Shown piece by piece: positions 27,331 to 38,700 of a stretch of 64,000 bases of DNA. A model generated the notes under the pieces. The model ran no database searches, had not been told where the DNA came from, and saw nothing but the letters and a program-made list of their open reading frames with translations. The DNA comes from Streptomyces sp. Ag109_O5-10. GTDB taxonomy: Bacteria > Actinomycetota > Actinomycetes > Streptomycetales > Streptomycetaceae. Position 1 is the stretch's first letter; each line of letters opens with the position of its first letter. Location of the stretch: contig NZ_FNTQ01000001.1 in the NCBI RefSeq assembly GCF_900105755.1, positions 682,001-746,000 on the forward strand. Reading direction: 5' to 3'. The translations under genes and the position numbers were made by a program.

Positions 27331-27639
27331 TCACCTCTCGGCGGCGGCCTTACGGATCAGCGGCTCGAACTCATGCCGCACGTAGACGTCGAACGGCTCC
27401 GACAGGGCGCCGTCGATCACGTGCCGCACCCGGTGCTCCGCCGCGAACTCCTTGATCGCGGCCCGGGACCCGGGCCCCACGCCCCCGCCGATGATCAGTA
27501 CTCCGAACTCCTCGGTCGCCAGGAGTTCCAGCGCCTCCTCGTCGGTGCTCACCCCTTCCGCGTCGAAGCCGTCCGTGTGCAGCGTGGCCAGGACCGCCGT
27601 CACCCTCGCGGGCGTCCGTCCGAGCACCAGTGTCCTCAT
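27331..27639 (-). CDS. small receiver-like protein of unknown function
   Basis: 102-residue protein MRTLVLGRTPARVTAVLATL..., with alternating hydrophobic strands and helices (LVLG, FGVLIIGGGVGPG) that resemble a short Rossmann or response-regulator-receiver-like fold. The phosphoacceptor aspartate of true receivers is not evident. GAGAGG lies 8 nt before the ATG. Function unknown. Confidence 0.6.
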   Translation of the reverse strand: MRTLVLGRTPARVTAVLATLHTDGFDAEGVSTDEEALELLATEEFGVLIIGGGVGPGSRAAIKEFAAEHRVRHVIDGALSEPFDVYVRHEFEPLIRKAAAER

Positions 27640-28824
27640 GGTTGTTTCCTCTCCAGCCGGGTCGGCTTCGATACGGCCAAACCTAGAAGCTCAACCGGAC
27701 TTGAGGTCAACCCCGGCCAGCGGCCCGCACGGGATCATCCGCAGAAACTTGCGTGACTCGAGCGAAGTCCCCGGTTTCCTTTCGCCGGCCTGCCGCCGGG
27801 GCGACAGCAGTCACCGCAAGGCGCCGGCCGCCCTCGCCCACCTGACCCACGCGCCACAGGTGTGAGCGGGCCGTTCGGTGAGAGGGCCGTTCGGCAGCGA
27901 GCCCCTTCGGCGCCCTCGCCGAGCGGACGGCGCCCTCGCCGAGCGGACGTCGCCCTCGCAGCGCGGACAACACCCTCGCCGAGCGGACGGCGCCGGAGGG
28001 GTTCGCGGTGCTCAGGACCACGGCTGGTCGGCCGTCCGGGGCCTGGCCGGCTTCGGCCTGCGGCGGCTCGCGAGCACGCCGCAGGCGGCGCCCAGCGACA
28101 CCGGGCCCATGAACGCGGCGCCCATGACCCCCTTCACTCCGCGACGGGCGCGCCCGTCAGGAGCGAAACGCCGACCGGCACAGATGGCGATGCCCCTCCC
28201 GGTGCCGTCGAGGACCGCGCCGGAGGCCGAGCTCGCGGCCCGTCCGCCGGCGAGGCAGGACCACGGCAGCGGATCGGGGACGAACGCCTTCACCCGGGCG
28301 AGCGGGTACCGGGAACTGTCCTTGGGCAGATGGCCGCGGCGGGCCGGCCCGATCGGCGGATCCGTTGTGACCTCGGCCGATCTCCCGCATCCACGATCCC
28401 GGCGCCCGCTCCCCGGCACGAGGAAGCCCGCTCCCGGGTCCATGGCCCAGCGCGCTTCACCACCAGCCGGCACCGGCGGTCCCGCCCGCACGAGGCGGTC
28501 ACCTCGGGAGGAGCCCGTCGGGACGGGTCGACTCGGTCCGAAAAAGTCAAGTGTTGACATGCCCTCAGCACGTGACTGATGATCACAACTACGTCACGGA
28601 GTCCCTTCAGAACCTCCGCACAGCTGACGCCTCAGCGTGCGCAGCTGCACCACGCGTATCCCCCGTCGGTCCTCCCCCACCCGCCGATACCTACGCCTTC
28701 CCCTCCCCCATCTCCCTTCATCCTTACGGCACTTCGCGCGATGCCGTCGTTCGCCGCGCCTCTGTTCCGCGCCCCTGTTCCGCCCCCCGGTCCCGTCCCC
28801 CGACAGGAAGGCCAGGCCTTGCCG
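27640..28824. other. long non-coding stretch upstream of the NRPS operon
   Basis: About 1.2 kb without a supportable gene. It contains a 20-bp tandem repeat (27911-27990) and a C-rich, presumably transcribed leader (28620-28820). A TTGACA hexamer (28554-28559) could be the -35 of the NRPS promoter, though no good -10 follows at 17 bp. The palindromic string TGATGATCA lies just after it. Upstream in-frame ATG codons at 28579 and 28741 were judged non-coding because third positions lack bias. Confidence 0.45.
27911..27990. repeat. 20-bp tandem repeat, four copies
   Basis: The unit GCGCCCTCGCCGAGCGGACG occurs twice exactly (27911-27930, 27931-27950), then twice with changes (27951-27970, 27971-27990). 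It lies in non-coding DNA upstream of the NRPS operon; role unknown. Confidence 0.75.
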
Positions 28825-31800
28825 GTGCAGAACACTCCCAGCCCCGCCCCCACCATCCGGCCTGCGTCCTTCGCCCAGCAGCGGCTGTGGTTCCTGGCCC
28901 AGCTCCCGGGCAGCAGCACCGCCTACAACGAGACCCTCGCCTTCCTCCTCACCGGCCCGCTCGACCGCGTCGTCCTGGCCGCCGCCTTCGACGCCCTGAC
29001 CGACCGGCACGAGACGCTGCGGACCCGGCTGGTGGCGGAGGCCGGCGGAGTGTGCCAGCACATCGACCCGCCGGGTGCGGGCGCTCCCCTGTTCGTCGAG
29101 GACCTCAGCGCCGCGGCCGATGCCGAGGGCCGCCTCGCCGAGTGTCAACAGGAGGAGGCGGAGCGGGAGTTCGACCTGGCCGCCGGTCCGCTCTGGCGCG
29201 GCCGGCTGCTCGCCCTCGGCGACGCACGGCACGCGCTGCTGCTGACGTTCCATCACAGCGTCTACGACGGTGCCTCGATGAACGTGATGATGAGGGAAGT
29301 CGGGCTGCTCTACACGGCGTTGGCGGCCGGCGCCCCGGACGGGCTGCCAGAGCTGCGGCTGCAGTACGCGGACTACGCGGACGCCCAGCGGGAGTCCGTG
29401 CTCGGCGGTGCGCTCGCCGCCCAGGAGGCCTACTGGAAGGACGTGCTGGCCGGCGCCCCGCCCGTGCTCGAACTGCCGCTGCCGGGACCACGGCCCGCGG
29501 AACAGGGCTACGCCGGCGGCCGCGTCGGGTTCGAGCTGGACGCGGAGGTCACGGCCGCACTGCGCCGCCTGGCCCGGGACCACGGGGCCACTCTGTTCGT
29601 GGCGGTGCTGACGGGCTGGGCCGTGCTGCTGTCCCGGCTGTCCGGGCAGCAGGACATCGTTGTCGGCAGCCCGATCGCGGGCCGCCGCGGGCCGGGGACC
29701 GCCGGGCTCATCGGCTTCCTCGTCAACTCGTTGCCGCTGCGCGTCGACCTGTCCGGTGCCCCGACCGCGGCCGAGGCGCTGGCCCGCACCCGGGCGGTGG
29801 TCCGTGCCGCCCTGGCCCACCAGGACCTGCCGTTCGAGCGGATCGTCGAGGTGGTGAACCCGCCCCGCAGCGCGGCCCACACCCCGTTGTTCCAGACCAT
29901 GCTGGCCTGGGTCCCGGACCGGCACGACCTGCTGGAGCTGCCCGGGGTCGAGACCGTGCCGCTGCCGATCGCCCACGCCCCGGCCAAGTTCGACCTCGCC
30001 CTGTCGGCGACCGAGTCGCGGGGCCGGGTCACCGGGCACCTCGACCACGCGACCGCGCTGGTGGACACCGCCACCGCCGAACGCTGGGCCGGTCACCTCC
30101 GGCGGCTGCTCACCGACATGGCCCGGCACCCGGACCGCACCGTCGACACCCTGGAGCTGATGGACCCGGACGAGCGCCTGGCGCTGATCGGCGCCGGCGA
30201 CGCCACACGCGGGCCGGCCGGGGCCCGCACTCCCGCCGACGCGACCGCGGCCGCCCTGCGCACGGCGTCCGGTCTCACCGAACTCTTCGAGGCCCGGGCC
30301 CGTGCGCACCCCACCGCCGTCGCCGTCACCGACCGCGGCCACGCCCTGGACTACGCGACGCTCGACCGGCGTGCCAACCGGCTCGCGCACGCCCTCGTCG
30401 CCCGCGGTGTCCGGCCGGGCGACGTCGTCGGGCTGCACGCGCGCCGCACCCGTGACCTGGCGGTCGGCGTCCTCGGCATCATCAAGGCGGGTGCCGCCTA
30501 TCTCCCGCTCGACCCCGGGCAGCCCGGGGAACGCCTCGCCGCCATGGTCGAGGACGCCTCGTGCCCCGTGGTGCTCAGCGACCACCGCGGGGCGGACCGG
30601 CCGCCGGACTGGCTCGGCCTCACCGCGGTCGAGGCCGAGGGAACGGCCGACGACCGGCCGCCGGCCGGGATCCCCGAGGCCCCGGACCGGCTGGCGTACG
30701 TGATCTTCACGTCCGGGTCCACGGGACGGCCCAAGGGCGTCGCCGTCGAGCACCGCAGCGTCCTCAACCTCTTCGCGGTCTGGCACGAGCGGATGGGCAC
30801 CGCGCCCGGCGAGGCGGGCTCGGCCTGGTCCAGCATCGGCTTCGACGCCTCGGTCCACGAACTCCTGCTGCCCCTCACCACCGGCGGTGTGCTGCACATC
30901 GTCCCCGAGGAACTGCGCGGCGACCCGGAGGAGTTCTTCGGCTGGCTGCGTGACCACGAGATCGTGCAGGCGTTCCTGCCGCCCGCCTACGTCAGGTGGG
31001 CCGACGAGGACCCGGACGGACGGCTGCGCGGTCTGCGCCTGCGCAGGCTGCTGACCGGGGTCGAGTCGCTGACCGAGGCCGCGCTGCACCGCATGACCGA
31101 ACGGCTGCCCGGCCTGCGGGTCTGCTTCGGCTACGGCCCCACCGAGGCGACCCTCTACAGCACCGCCCACTACGACCCCCGTCCGCTGGACCGCCCGTGC
31201 CCCATCGGCCGTCCGCTGCCCGGCACCCGCTGCTACGTCCTGGACGCCCGTATGCAGCCGGTGCCGCCCGGTGTCGTCGGGGAGATCCACCTCGGCGGGG
31301 CCGGCCTCGCCCGCGGCTATCTGGGCCGCCCCGACCTCACCGAGGAGCGTTTCCTGCCGGACCCGTTCGTGCCCGGCGCCCGCGTCTACCGCACCGGCGA
31401 CCTCGCCCGGTGGGGCGAGGACGGCCTGCTGCACTACGCGGGGCGTGCCGACGACCAGGTGAAGCTGCGCGGCTTCCGCATCGAACCGGGCGAGATAGCC
31501 GCGGCGTTGACGCGGCTGCCCGGCGTCCGCGAGGCCGTCGTCCTCGCCGACCGGGACCCGGTGGGCCGGCCCCGGCTGGTGGCCGCCGTCGGCCGGGGCA
31601 CCGCCGCGGCCCGCACCAGCGCCGACTGGCGCACGGCACTCGCCCGCAGCCTGCCGGACTACATGGTGCCCGCCGTCGTCCTCGACCTGGAGACCCTGCC
31701 GCTCGGCCGCAGCGGGAAACTCGACCGCGCCGCCCTGCTCCGCCAGGTCCACGAGCAGACCAACGACCAGGTCAACACCGCCAGCCCGCGCGACCACGTC

Positions 31801-32799
31801 GAGCACGCGCTGTTCCGCATCTGGCAGGGCGTCCTGCTGCACCCCTCGATCGGCGTCGGCGACAACTTCTTCGACATCGGCGGTACGTCGCTGTCCGCCA
31901 TCAAGATGGCCCACGAGGTCGGCGAGACCTTCGGCCGCCGGCTGCCGGTCGCCGAGGTCATGGTGCGCCCGACGATCGAGGCCCTGGCGGCGCTGCTGCG
32001 CGAGGACGGCACGCACCGGGCGCCGGGCAGCCTGATCGAGTTCCGCCGGGGCACCGGCCCCCGGGTGGTGTGCGTCCACCCGGCCGGCGGCACCGCGTTC
32101 TGCTATCTGCCCCTCGCCGCCCACCTGCCCCACCACGTCGGCCTGTACGGCATCCAGTCCCCCGGGGTGAACCCGGGAGAGGACCTGCTGCCCGGCGTGG
32201 AGGCCATGGCCGAGGCGTATCTGCGCCTGCTCGAACCCCTCGACGCGGGTCCGCTCGTCCTGACCGGGCTCTCCTACGGGGGGCTCGTCGCCCACGAGAT
32301 GGGCCGCCTGCTCGGCGCCGCCGGACGGAGTGACGTGAGCGTGGTCCTCCTCGACACGCAGGCGACCGACGACGTCGAGGCCCGCGCGGCGATCACCGCC
32401 GTCGACGCGGCCGAGTTCCGCGACAAGCTCGTGCGGTTCAACGGGATGTACCCCGGGATCGACGACGCCCAGGTGGACCGCTACTTCCGGATCTACAACC
32501 ACAACCGGCTCACCGCCCGCGCACACGTCCCGGCCCCCTCCCCGGCCCGGCTGGTCCTCGCCGAGGCGGTCCCGGACGGCGCCGACACCGCCTTCCACGC
32601 CGAGGTCCGTGCCTTCTGGCGGCGGCGCGCGCAGGGCGGGTTCCGGGTCGAGACGATGGCCTGCGACCACTGGGAGATCCTGGAGGGCGCCGAGACCGCG
32701 CGGGTCGGCGCGCTGCTCGCCGCCGAACTCGCCCATCACGAGGGGCGGCCGGCCCCCGCCGTGCGCGCCGTCGCCGTACCGGCGGGAGAAGCCCGATGA
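28825..32799 (+). CDS. nonribosomal peptide synthetase, C-A-T-TE
   Basis: About 1324 residues. The condensation domain (about 10-430) has an HHSVYDG active site at His143. The adenylation domain (about 470-970) shows FTSGSTGRPKG (A3, about 628), YGPTEAT (A5, about 769), YRTGDLARW (A7) and GRSGKLDR (A10). The carrier domain has FFDIGGTSLS (about 1021), and the thioesterase (1085-1320) has GLSYGG. The pocket residues read roughly D-A-H-F-L-G-G-L-Y-K, which I cannot assign. The N-terminal C domain suggests acylation of the bound amino acid or ester formation with a partner product. GTG at 28825 and TTG at 28819 are competing starts. It overlaps the next gene by ATGA. Confidence 0.85.
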   Translation: MQNTPSPAPTIRPASFAQQRLWFLAQLPGSSTAYNETLAFLLTGPLDRVVLAAAFDALTDRHETLRTRLVAEAGGVCQHIDPPGAGAPLFVEDLSAAADAEGRLAECQQEEAEREFDLAAGPLWRGRLLALGDARHALLLTFHHSVYDGASMNVMMREVGLLYTALAAGAPDGLPELRLQYADYADAQRESVLGGALAAQEAYWKDVLAGAPPVLELPLPGPRPAEQGYAGGRVGFELDAEVTAALRRLARDHGATLFVAVLTGWAVLLSRLSGQQDIVVGSPIAGRRGPGTAGLIGFLVNSLPLRVDLSGAPTAAEALARTRAVVRAALAHQDLPFERIVEVVNPPRSAAHTPLFQTMLAWVPDRHDLLELPGVETVPLPIAHAPAKFDLALSATESRGRVTGHLDHATALVDTATAERWAGHLRRLLTDMARHPDRTVDTLELMDPDERLALIGAGDATRGPAGARTPADATAAALRTASGLTELFEARARAHPTAVAVTDRGHALDYATLDRRANRLAHALVARGVRPGDVVGLHARRTRDLAVGVLGIIKAGAAYLPLDPGQPGERLAAMVEDASCPVVLSDHRGADRPPDWLGLTAVEAEGTADDRPPAGIPEAPDRLAYVIFTSGSTGRPKGVAVEHRSVLNLFAVWHERMGTAPGEAGSAWSSIGFDASVHELLLPLTTGGVLHIVPEELRGDPEEFFGWLRDHEIVQAFLPPAYVRWADEDPDGRLRGLRLRRLLTGVESLTEAALHRMTERLPGLRVCFGYGPTEATLYSTAHYDPRPLDRPCPIGRPLPGTRCYVLDARMQPVPPGVVGEIHLGGAGLARGYLGRPDLTEERFLPDPFVPGARVYRTGDLARWGEDGLLHYAGRADDQVKLRGFRIEPGEIAAALTRLPGVREAVVLADRDPVGRPRLVAAVGRGTAAARTSADWRTALARSLPDYMVPAVVLDLETLPLGRSGKLDRAALLRQVHEQTNDQVNTASPRDHVEHALFRIWQGVLLHPSIGVGDNFFDIGGTSLSAIKMAHEVGETFGRRLPVAEVMVRPTIEALAALLREDGTHRAPGSLIEFRRGTGPRVVCVHPAGGTAFCYLPLAAHLPHHVGLYGIQSPGVNPGEDLLPGVEAMAEAYLRLLEPLDAGPLVLTGLSYGGLVAHEMGRLLGAAGRSDVSVVLLDTQATDDVEARAAITAVDAAEFRDKLVRFNGMYPGIDDAQVDRYFRIYNHNRLTARAHVPAPSPARLVLAEAVPDGADTAFHAEVRAFWRRRAQGGFRVETMACDHWEILEGAETARVGALLAAELAHHEGRPAPAVRAVAVPAGEAR

Positions 32800-35700
32800 C
32801 CGACATCACCGCACCCGGCGAACCGACCGGGACCGTGCTCGCCGCGGCCGTGCTCGCCCAGGCGCGCCGCACGCCCTCCGCCGTGGCTGTCGAGGACGGC
32901 GGGCGCCTGCTCGACTACGCCGAACTCGACCTGCTCAGCGGCCGGGTCGCCGCGCGGCTGCGGGAACGGGGGGTGGTCGCCGGGCAGTCCGTCGCCGTCT
33001 GCCTGCCCCGGTCCTGGCAGCTGGTCTGTGTCATGCTCGGCATCCGCCGGGCGGGCGCCACCGTCGTCCCGCTCGACCGGCTCAGCCCGCCCGACCGGCA
33101 GCGGCACGTCCTCGCCGACTCCGGCGCCGTCGCGGTCGTCCACGACGGTACGACCTCGCACGATCACGGAATCGACGCCGGCCTGCTCCTCGGCCCTGCC
33201 GCACCCCCTGCCACCCCGGCCGCTCCCTCCGCTCCCACCGGGGACGGCGGGGACGGCGGCACGGCCTTCGTCTTCTACACCTCCGGCAGCACCGGCCGCC
33301 CCAAGGGCGTCGAGGTCACCGACGCGGGTGTGCTGCGGCTGGCCGGCCCGGGCTGGCTCGACCCGCGGCCCGGCGCCCGTATCGCCTGCCTGTCCAACCC
33401 GGCGTTCGACGCGCTCAGTTTCGAGGTGTGGGCCCCGCTGCTCACCGGCGGCGTCTGCGTCGTGGTGGACGACTCCGAGGTGCACAGCCCGCACCGGCTC
33501 GCGGCCGTACTGCGCGAACGCCGGGCCGACACCGTGTTCATCACGGTCGCGCTCTTCAACACCGTCGTCGACACGGTCCCGAACTGCTTCGCCGGCGCCG
33601 ACCAGGTCCTGGTCGGCGGTGAACGGCTCGACCCGCGGGTGATCCGCAGCTGGTACGACGCCAATCCGGACTCCGCGACCGTCCTGCACAACGTGTACGG
33701 GCCGACGGAGGCCACGACGTTCGCCCTCCACCACCCGATCCCCCGTGACTTCGAGGGCGACTCGGTCCCGATCGGCACCGCGCTGCCGGGGACCGGGCTG
33801 CTGCTGCGCACCCTGGACGGGCGCCTCGCGGAGGACGGCGAGGTCGCCGAACTCCTGCTGTCCGGACCGGCATTGGCGCGCGGTTACCGCAACCAGCCGG
33901 AACAGACCGAACGTTGCTTCGTCCGGCTGGCGGACGAGGACGGCACCCCGCGCCGCTGGTACCGGACCGGTGACCTGGTGCGCCGGGACACCGACGGGCG
34001 CGTGGTCTACGTCGGACGCGCCGACCGGCAGGTCAAGGTGCGCGGCTTCCGCATCGAGCCGGGCGAGGTGGAGCAGCGGATCCTGGCCCTGCCCGCCGTG
34101 CGCCGCGCCCACGTCTGCACCCGGCGGGACGCCGCGGACCGCCACGAACTGCTGGCCTTCCTCGTCCTCGGCGACGCCCTCTCCTTCGCCGACTACGAAC
34201 GGCACCTCGGCGCCACCCTGCCGCCGTACATGCGCCCCCACCACACCCACCTCGTCACGGAACTCCCGCTGACCGCCAACGGCAAGGTCGACCAGGCCGC
34301 GCTGGTACGGGACGCGGCCACGCCGTGGCGCGGCACCCGTGCGGAGGCCGTGGCCGTCAGCGCGGCGCAGCGTCCCGTGCTGGAGATCGCCGAGGAGATC
34401 CTCGCCGTCGGCGGACTGCGGCCCGACGACGGCTGGATCGCGAGCGGCGGCGACTCGTTGAAGGCGCTGCGGTTCCGCTTCGAGATCCTGGAGCGGTACG
34501 GCGTCGACCTCCCCCAGGGCCTCGTACTGCGGGCCGACTTCGCCGCCCTCGCGGACGCCGTGCACACCGCCGACGCGGACAGCCGTCCGCCGGTGCCGGC
34601 CGCCCCGGGCACCGCTACCGCGCCCGCCACCAGCGAACAGGAACGCCTCTGGCTCCTGCACCGGCGCGACCCCGAGGACCGCTCCTACGACGTGCCGCTC
34701 GCCTTCCGCGTCCGGGGCACCGTCGACCCGCGGGCGCTGCGCCGCGCACTGCGCTCCCTGGTGGAGCGGCACCCCGCCCTGCGCACCCGCCTGGTGCCCG
34801 CACCGGACGGCCTGTGCCAGCGGGCCGAGGCGCCGTACGACCCCTGGGAGCCGCTGGACAAGCGCGAGGGGGAGCCCTGGCAGGAGACCGCCGAGCGCTT
34901 CTTCGCCCACCGCTTCGACCTCACCGGACCCCGTATGCTGCGGGCCGCCTGGGCGGAGCGGGCCGACGGCGGTCTGCTGCTTCTGCACCTGCACCACGCG
35001 GCCGTGGACGGGTGGTCGCTCAACCTCATGTTCCGCGACCTCACCGACGCCTACGCGGGCGAGACGGAGCGCCCGGCCCCGGCCGCCGGGCCGCCCGACC
35101 TCGCCCGCTGGCAGCGCGACTGGCGCGCGGCGCCCGCCTACGACCGCCACCGCGCCCGCCTGCGCGAGCACTACGCCGCCGCGCCGGAGCCGTCACCGGC
35201 CCTGCCCGTGCCCGGGTCCCCGGCCCGGCCGCGGGCGCGCCTGCTGCGCACCTCCCTCGACCTGGCCGGCCGCACGGCACTGGACCGGCGTGCCGCCGAA
35301 CTCGGCCTGACCCGGTTCCAGTTGCTGGTCTCGGCGTTCGCCGCGTGCCTGTACGGCGTGACCGGCCAGGCCCGCCCGCTGGTCGCCGCTCCGGTGGCGA
35401 ACCGGCCGCGCCCCGAGTTCGCCGAGTCCGTCGGCATGTTCGCGAACACCGTCCTCCTCGACCTGGCCGTACGGCCCGGCGACTCCCTGCGCACCCACCT
35501 CACCGCGCACGCCGAGACCGTGCGCCGGGTGCTGGAAGGGCAGGAGGTCCTCCTGGCCGACCTGCTCACCGAACCGGCGTTCCGGGAACGCTCCCCGCTC
35601 TTCGACTACATGTTCGTGCTGGAGAACACGGAGTTCTCCGCGCTGCGTCTGACGGGCTGCGCGGTCGAGCCCCGCTGGCCCGAGCCCGCGCAGGCCAAGT

Positions 35701-38700
35701 GCGCGCTGACGCTGTCGGTGCTGGAGGACGAGTCGGGGCTGGGCTGTCTGTGGGAGTACCGGGACGACTTCGGTGCCGAGCGGGCGCAGGCGGCGGCCCG
35801 GTTGTTCCGGCGGGCCCTGGACCGGCTGACCGGCGACGGTGACCTCACCCTGCGCGACCTCGTCGCCCCGCACCGCACGGCGGCGACGGCCCACGGTACG
35901 CCCGTCGAGGCGGACTTCGGGACGGTGGCCGAGGGCTTCGCCCGGCAGGCGGCCCGCACTCCGGACGCGCCCGCCGTCACCCTCGGCCACACCACTCTCA
36001 CGTACGCCGAACTCGACGCCCAGGCAAACGAGTTGGCGTCACTCCTGAGCGCGCCCGAGGATCCCGCCGCCCCGGCGGCCGTGGCCCTCTACCTCCAGCC
36101 GTCCGTCGAGCACGTGGTCGCCCTCCTTGCGGCGGCCCGCCGCAACCTCACCGTCGTCCCCCTCGACCCCGCCTACCCGCCGGCCCTGCTGCGCCATGTG
36201 CTGGACCAGGCGGACCCGCTGTGCGTGCTGACCGGTGCCCAGGACCTCGACGTCCTGGGCACGATCGCCCCGCCGGACCTGCCGCGGCACGTCGTCACCC
36301 TCACCCGCACGCCCACCGCGCCGCCCGTGCCGTACCGGCACCGCGGGCTCCGGCCGCTCTACACCCTGTTCACGTCGGGCTCCACCGGTACCCCCAAGGG
36401 CGTTCAGGTCCCCGACCGGACACTGTGCGACCTGATCACCTGGCAGCGGGTGGCAGGCGGGCTCGAACGGCCCGCCGTCACCCAGCAGTTCTCCATGCTC
36501 TCCTTCGACGTCTCCTTCCAGGAGATCCTGACCACGCTCTGCTCCGGCGGCGAACTGCGCCTGGTGAGACCGATCTGGCGGCAGGACATGCCCACGCTGC
36601 TGCGGCAGTTGGAGACGGGCGGGGCGGAGCGGATCTTCCTGCCCTACGTGGCGTTGCAGCTGCTGGCCGAGCACGGCGTGCGCGCGGGGGTGTTCCCCTC
36701 CCGGCTGCGTGAGGTCGTCACCGCGGGCGAGCAGTTGGTGTGCACGGACGCGATCCGGCGCTGGTTCGCCGGGCTGCCGGACGGCGTCCGCCTCTTCAAC
36801 CACTACGGCCCGACCGAGACCCATGTCGTCAGCGCCCTGTGCCTGGACGGCGACCCGGCCGCCTGGCCGGCCCGCCCCGCGATCGGGCGCCCGGTGGCGG
36901 GGGCCGTGCTGCGGGTGGTCGACGAAGGCGGCCTGCCCGTGCCGCCGGGCGTGACGGGCGACCTCCTCATCGGCGGCCCCATGGTGGGCCGGTGCTACCT
37001 GGGCGGCCCCGCCGCGCACCGGGACCGGTTCGCCGACGACCCCGAACTGGGCGTCCTCTACCGCACCGGGGACCGCGCCCGCTTCGACGAGCACGGCCTG
37101 CTGCACTACGCGGGGCGCGACGACGGCCAGGTCAAACTGGGCGGTCACCGGCTGGAGCTGGGCCAGGTGGAGGCCGCGCTGCTCGAATGCCCCGGCGTGG
37201 TCGGCGCGGTCGCGGGAGTACTGGAGGGCCGGCTGGTCGCCGTCCTCCAGTGCCGGGGCGAGGACCCCGACCCTGCGGACCTCAGCCGGCGGCTCGCGCG
37301 GCAGCTGCCCGCCTACGTCCGGGTCGCCGCCTACCGCAGGGTGCCGGACCTGCCGCGCACACCCAGCGGCAAGCTGGACCGCCGGGCGGCGCTCGACGCG
37401 CCGGGGCGCGAACTGCGGCCGGACGGCCGGACGGACCTCGGGCGGCCGGCGGACGACCGCGCGGACGCCGGCCTCCCCCCGCTCGTACAGCGGCTGGCCG
37501 GGCTGTTCCGGGCGGCGACCGGGCGGGCCGTGGGCGTGGACGAGCGGTTCTTCGACGCCGGTGCCACCAGCCTGGACCTGATGCGCTTCCAGCTCAGATG
37601 CGCGGGCGAGGGTGATCTCCCGTTCTCCGTACCGGACTTGTTCGAGCACGTCACGCTGCGCGCCCTGGCCCGGCTGGTGACGGACGCCGGCGCCGGCGCC
37701 GTCCGCGACAACCCGCCCAGGCGGCCCGCGGCGGCCGACGACGCTCGGCGGGCCGACGAGCCGGTCGCTGTCGTCGGCATGGCCGTCCGGCTGCCCGGCG
37801 CGCCCGACCTGGCCGCGTTCTGGGACCTGGTCGTCTCCGGCCGGCGCGGCATCGAGCACTTCCCCACGGCCGGGGACGGCCGGGTCGGCGCCCGCGCGCA
37901 GCCGGCGGGACTGCTGGCGTTCGACCCCGGACGGTTCACCATCAGCCCGCACGAGGCACGGCTGATGGACCCCCAGCAGCGTCACCTGCTGATGAACTGC
38001 GCCGAAGCCCTCGCGCACGCCGGCATCGGCGACCCGGCGCGGCTGCGGGCCGGTCTGGTCGCCTCGTGCGGCGAGAACACGTACTTCCAGCGCATGCTCC
38101 GCGACGGCGACCCGGACCTGCTGCCCGACTCGTTCCGGCTCGCCCTGCACCACGAGAAGGACTTCCTCGCCACCAAGGCCGCCTACCATCTCGGGCTGAC
38201 CGGACCGGCGTTCACGCTCCAGTCCGCCTGCTCCAGTTCGCTCGCGGGCGTCCACGTCGCCGCCGGGATGCTGCGGCAGGGCGACGCCGACGTGATGCTC
38301 GTCGGCGGGGTCCTCGTCGACCCGGAGCTGACGGACGGCTACACCTACCGGCCGCAGCACATCTTCTCCCCCGACGGGCACTGCCGGCCCTTCAGCGCCG
38401 ACGCCGAGGGCACCGTGGGGGCGAGCGGCAGCGCCGTGGTCGTCCTCAAACCGCTGGCCGCCGCCCGCCGGGACGGCGACACCGTGTACGCGGTCGTCAC
38501 CGGCTCGGGGCTGAACAACGACGGCTCCGGCAAGCTCGGTTACAGCGCCCCGTCGCTGCCCGGGCAGCGGGCCGCGATCCGCGCGGCGCTGGACCGCAGC
38601 GGCCGGCGTGGTGACGAGGTCGGCTATGTCGAGGCGCACGGCACCGGCACCCGGCTGGGCGACCCGGTCGAGGCGGCCGCGCTGCGGCAGGCGTACGGGC

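Noticed and set aside
28012..28293. Possible 93-codon minus-strand gene starting GTG and ending ADQPWS
   Set aside because: Third-position bias is suggestive, but there is no ribosome site, no recognised domain and the flanking DNA is non-coding.
28554..28582. TTGACA as a sigma-70-type promoter of the NRPS operon
   Set aside because: The -35 is perfect but the sequence 17 bp downstream (TGATGA) is a poor -10, so it is mentioned only in the intergenic note.
28579..28824. Longer NRPS N-terminus from ATG 28579 or 28741
   Set aside because: The added residues are Pro/Ser-rich low complexity with unbiased third positions and no ribosome site.
28594..32739. 1381-residue open frame antisense to the first NRPS
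   Set aside because: It is a composition shadow of the NRPS: it has no domains, is Gly/Arg/Val-rich low complexity, and the sense strand carries all NRPS motifs.
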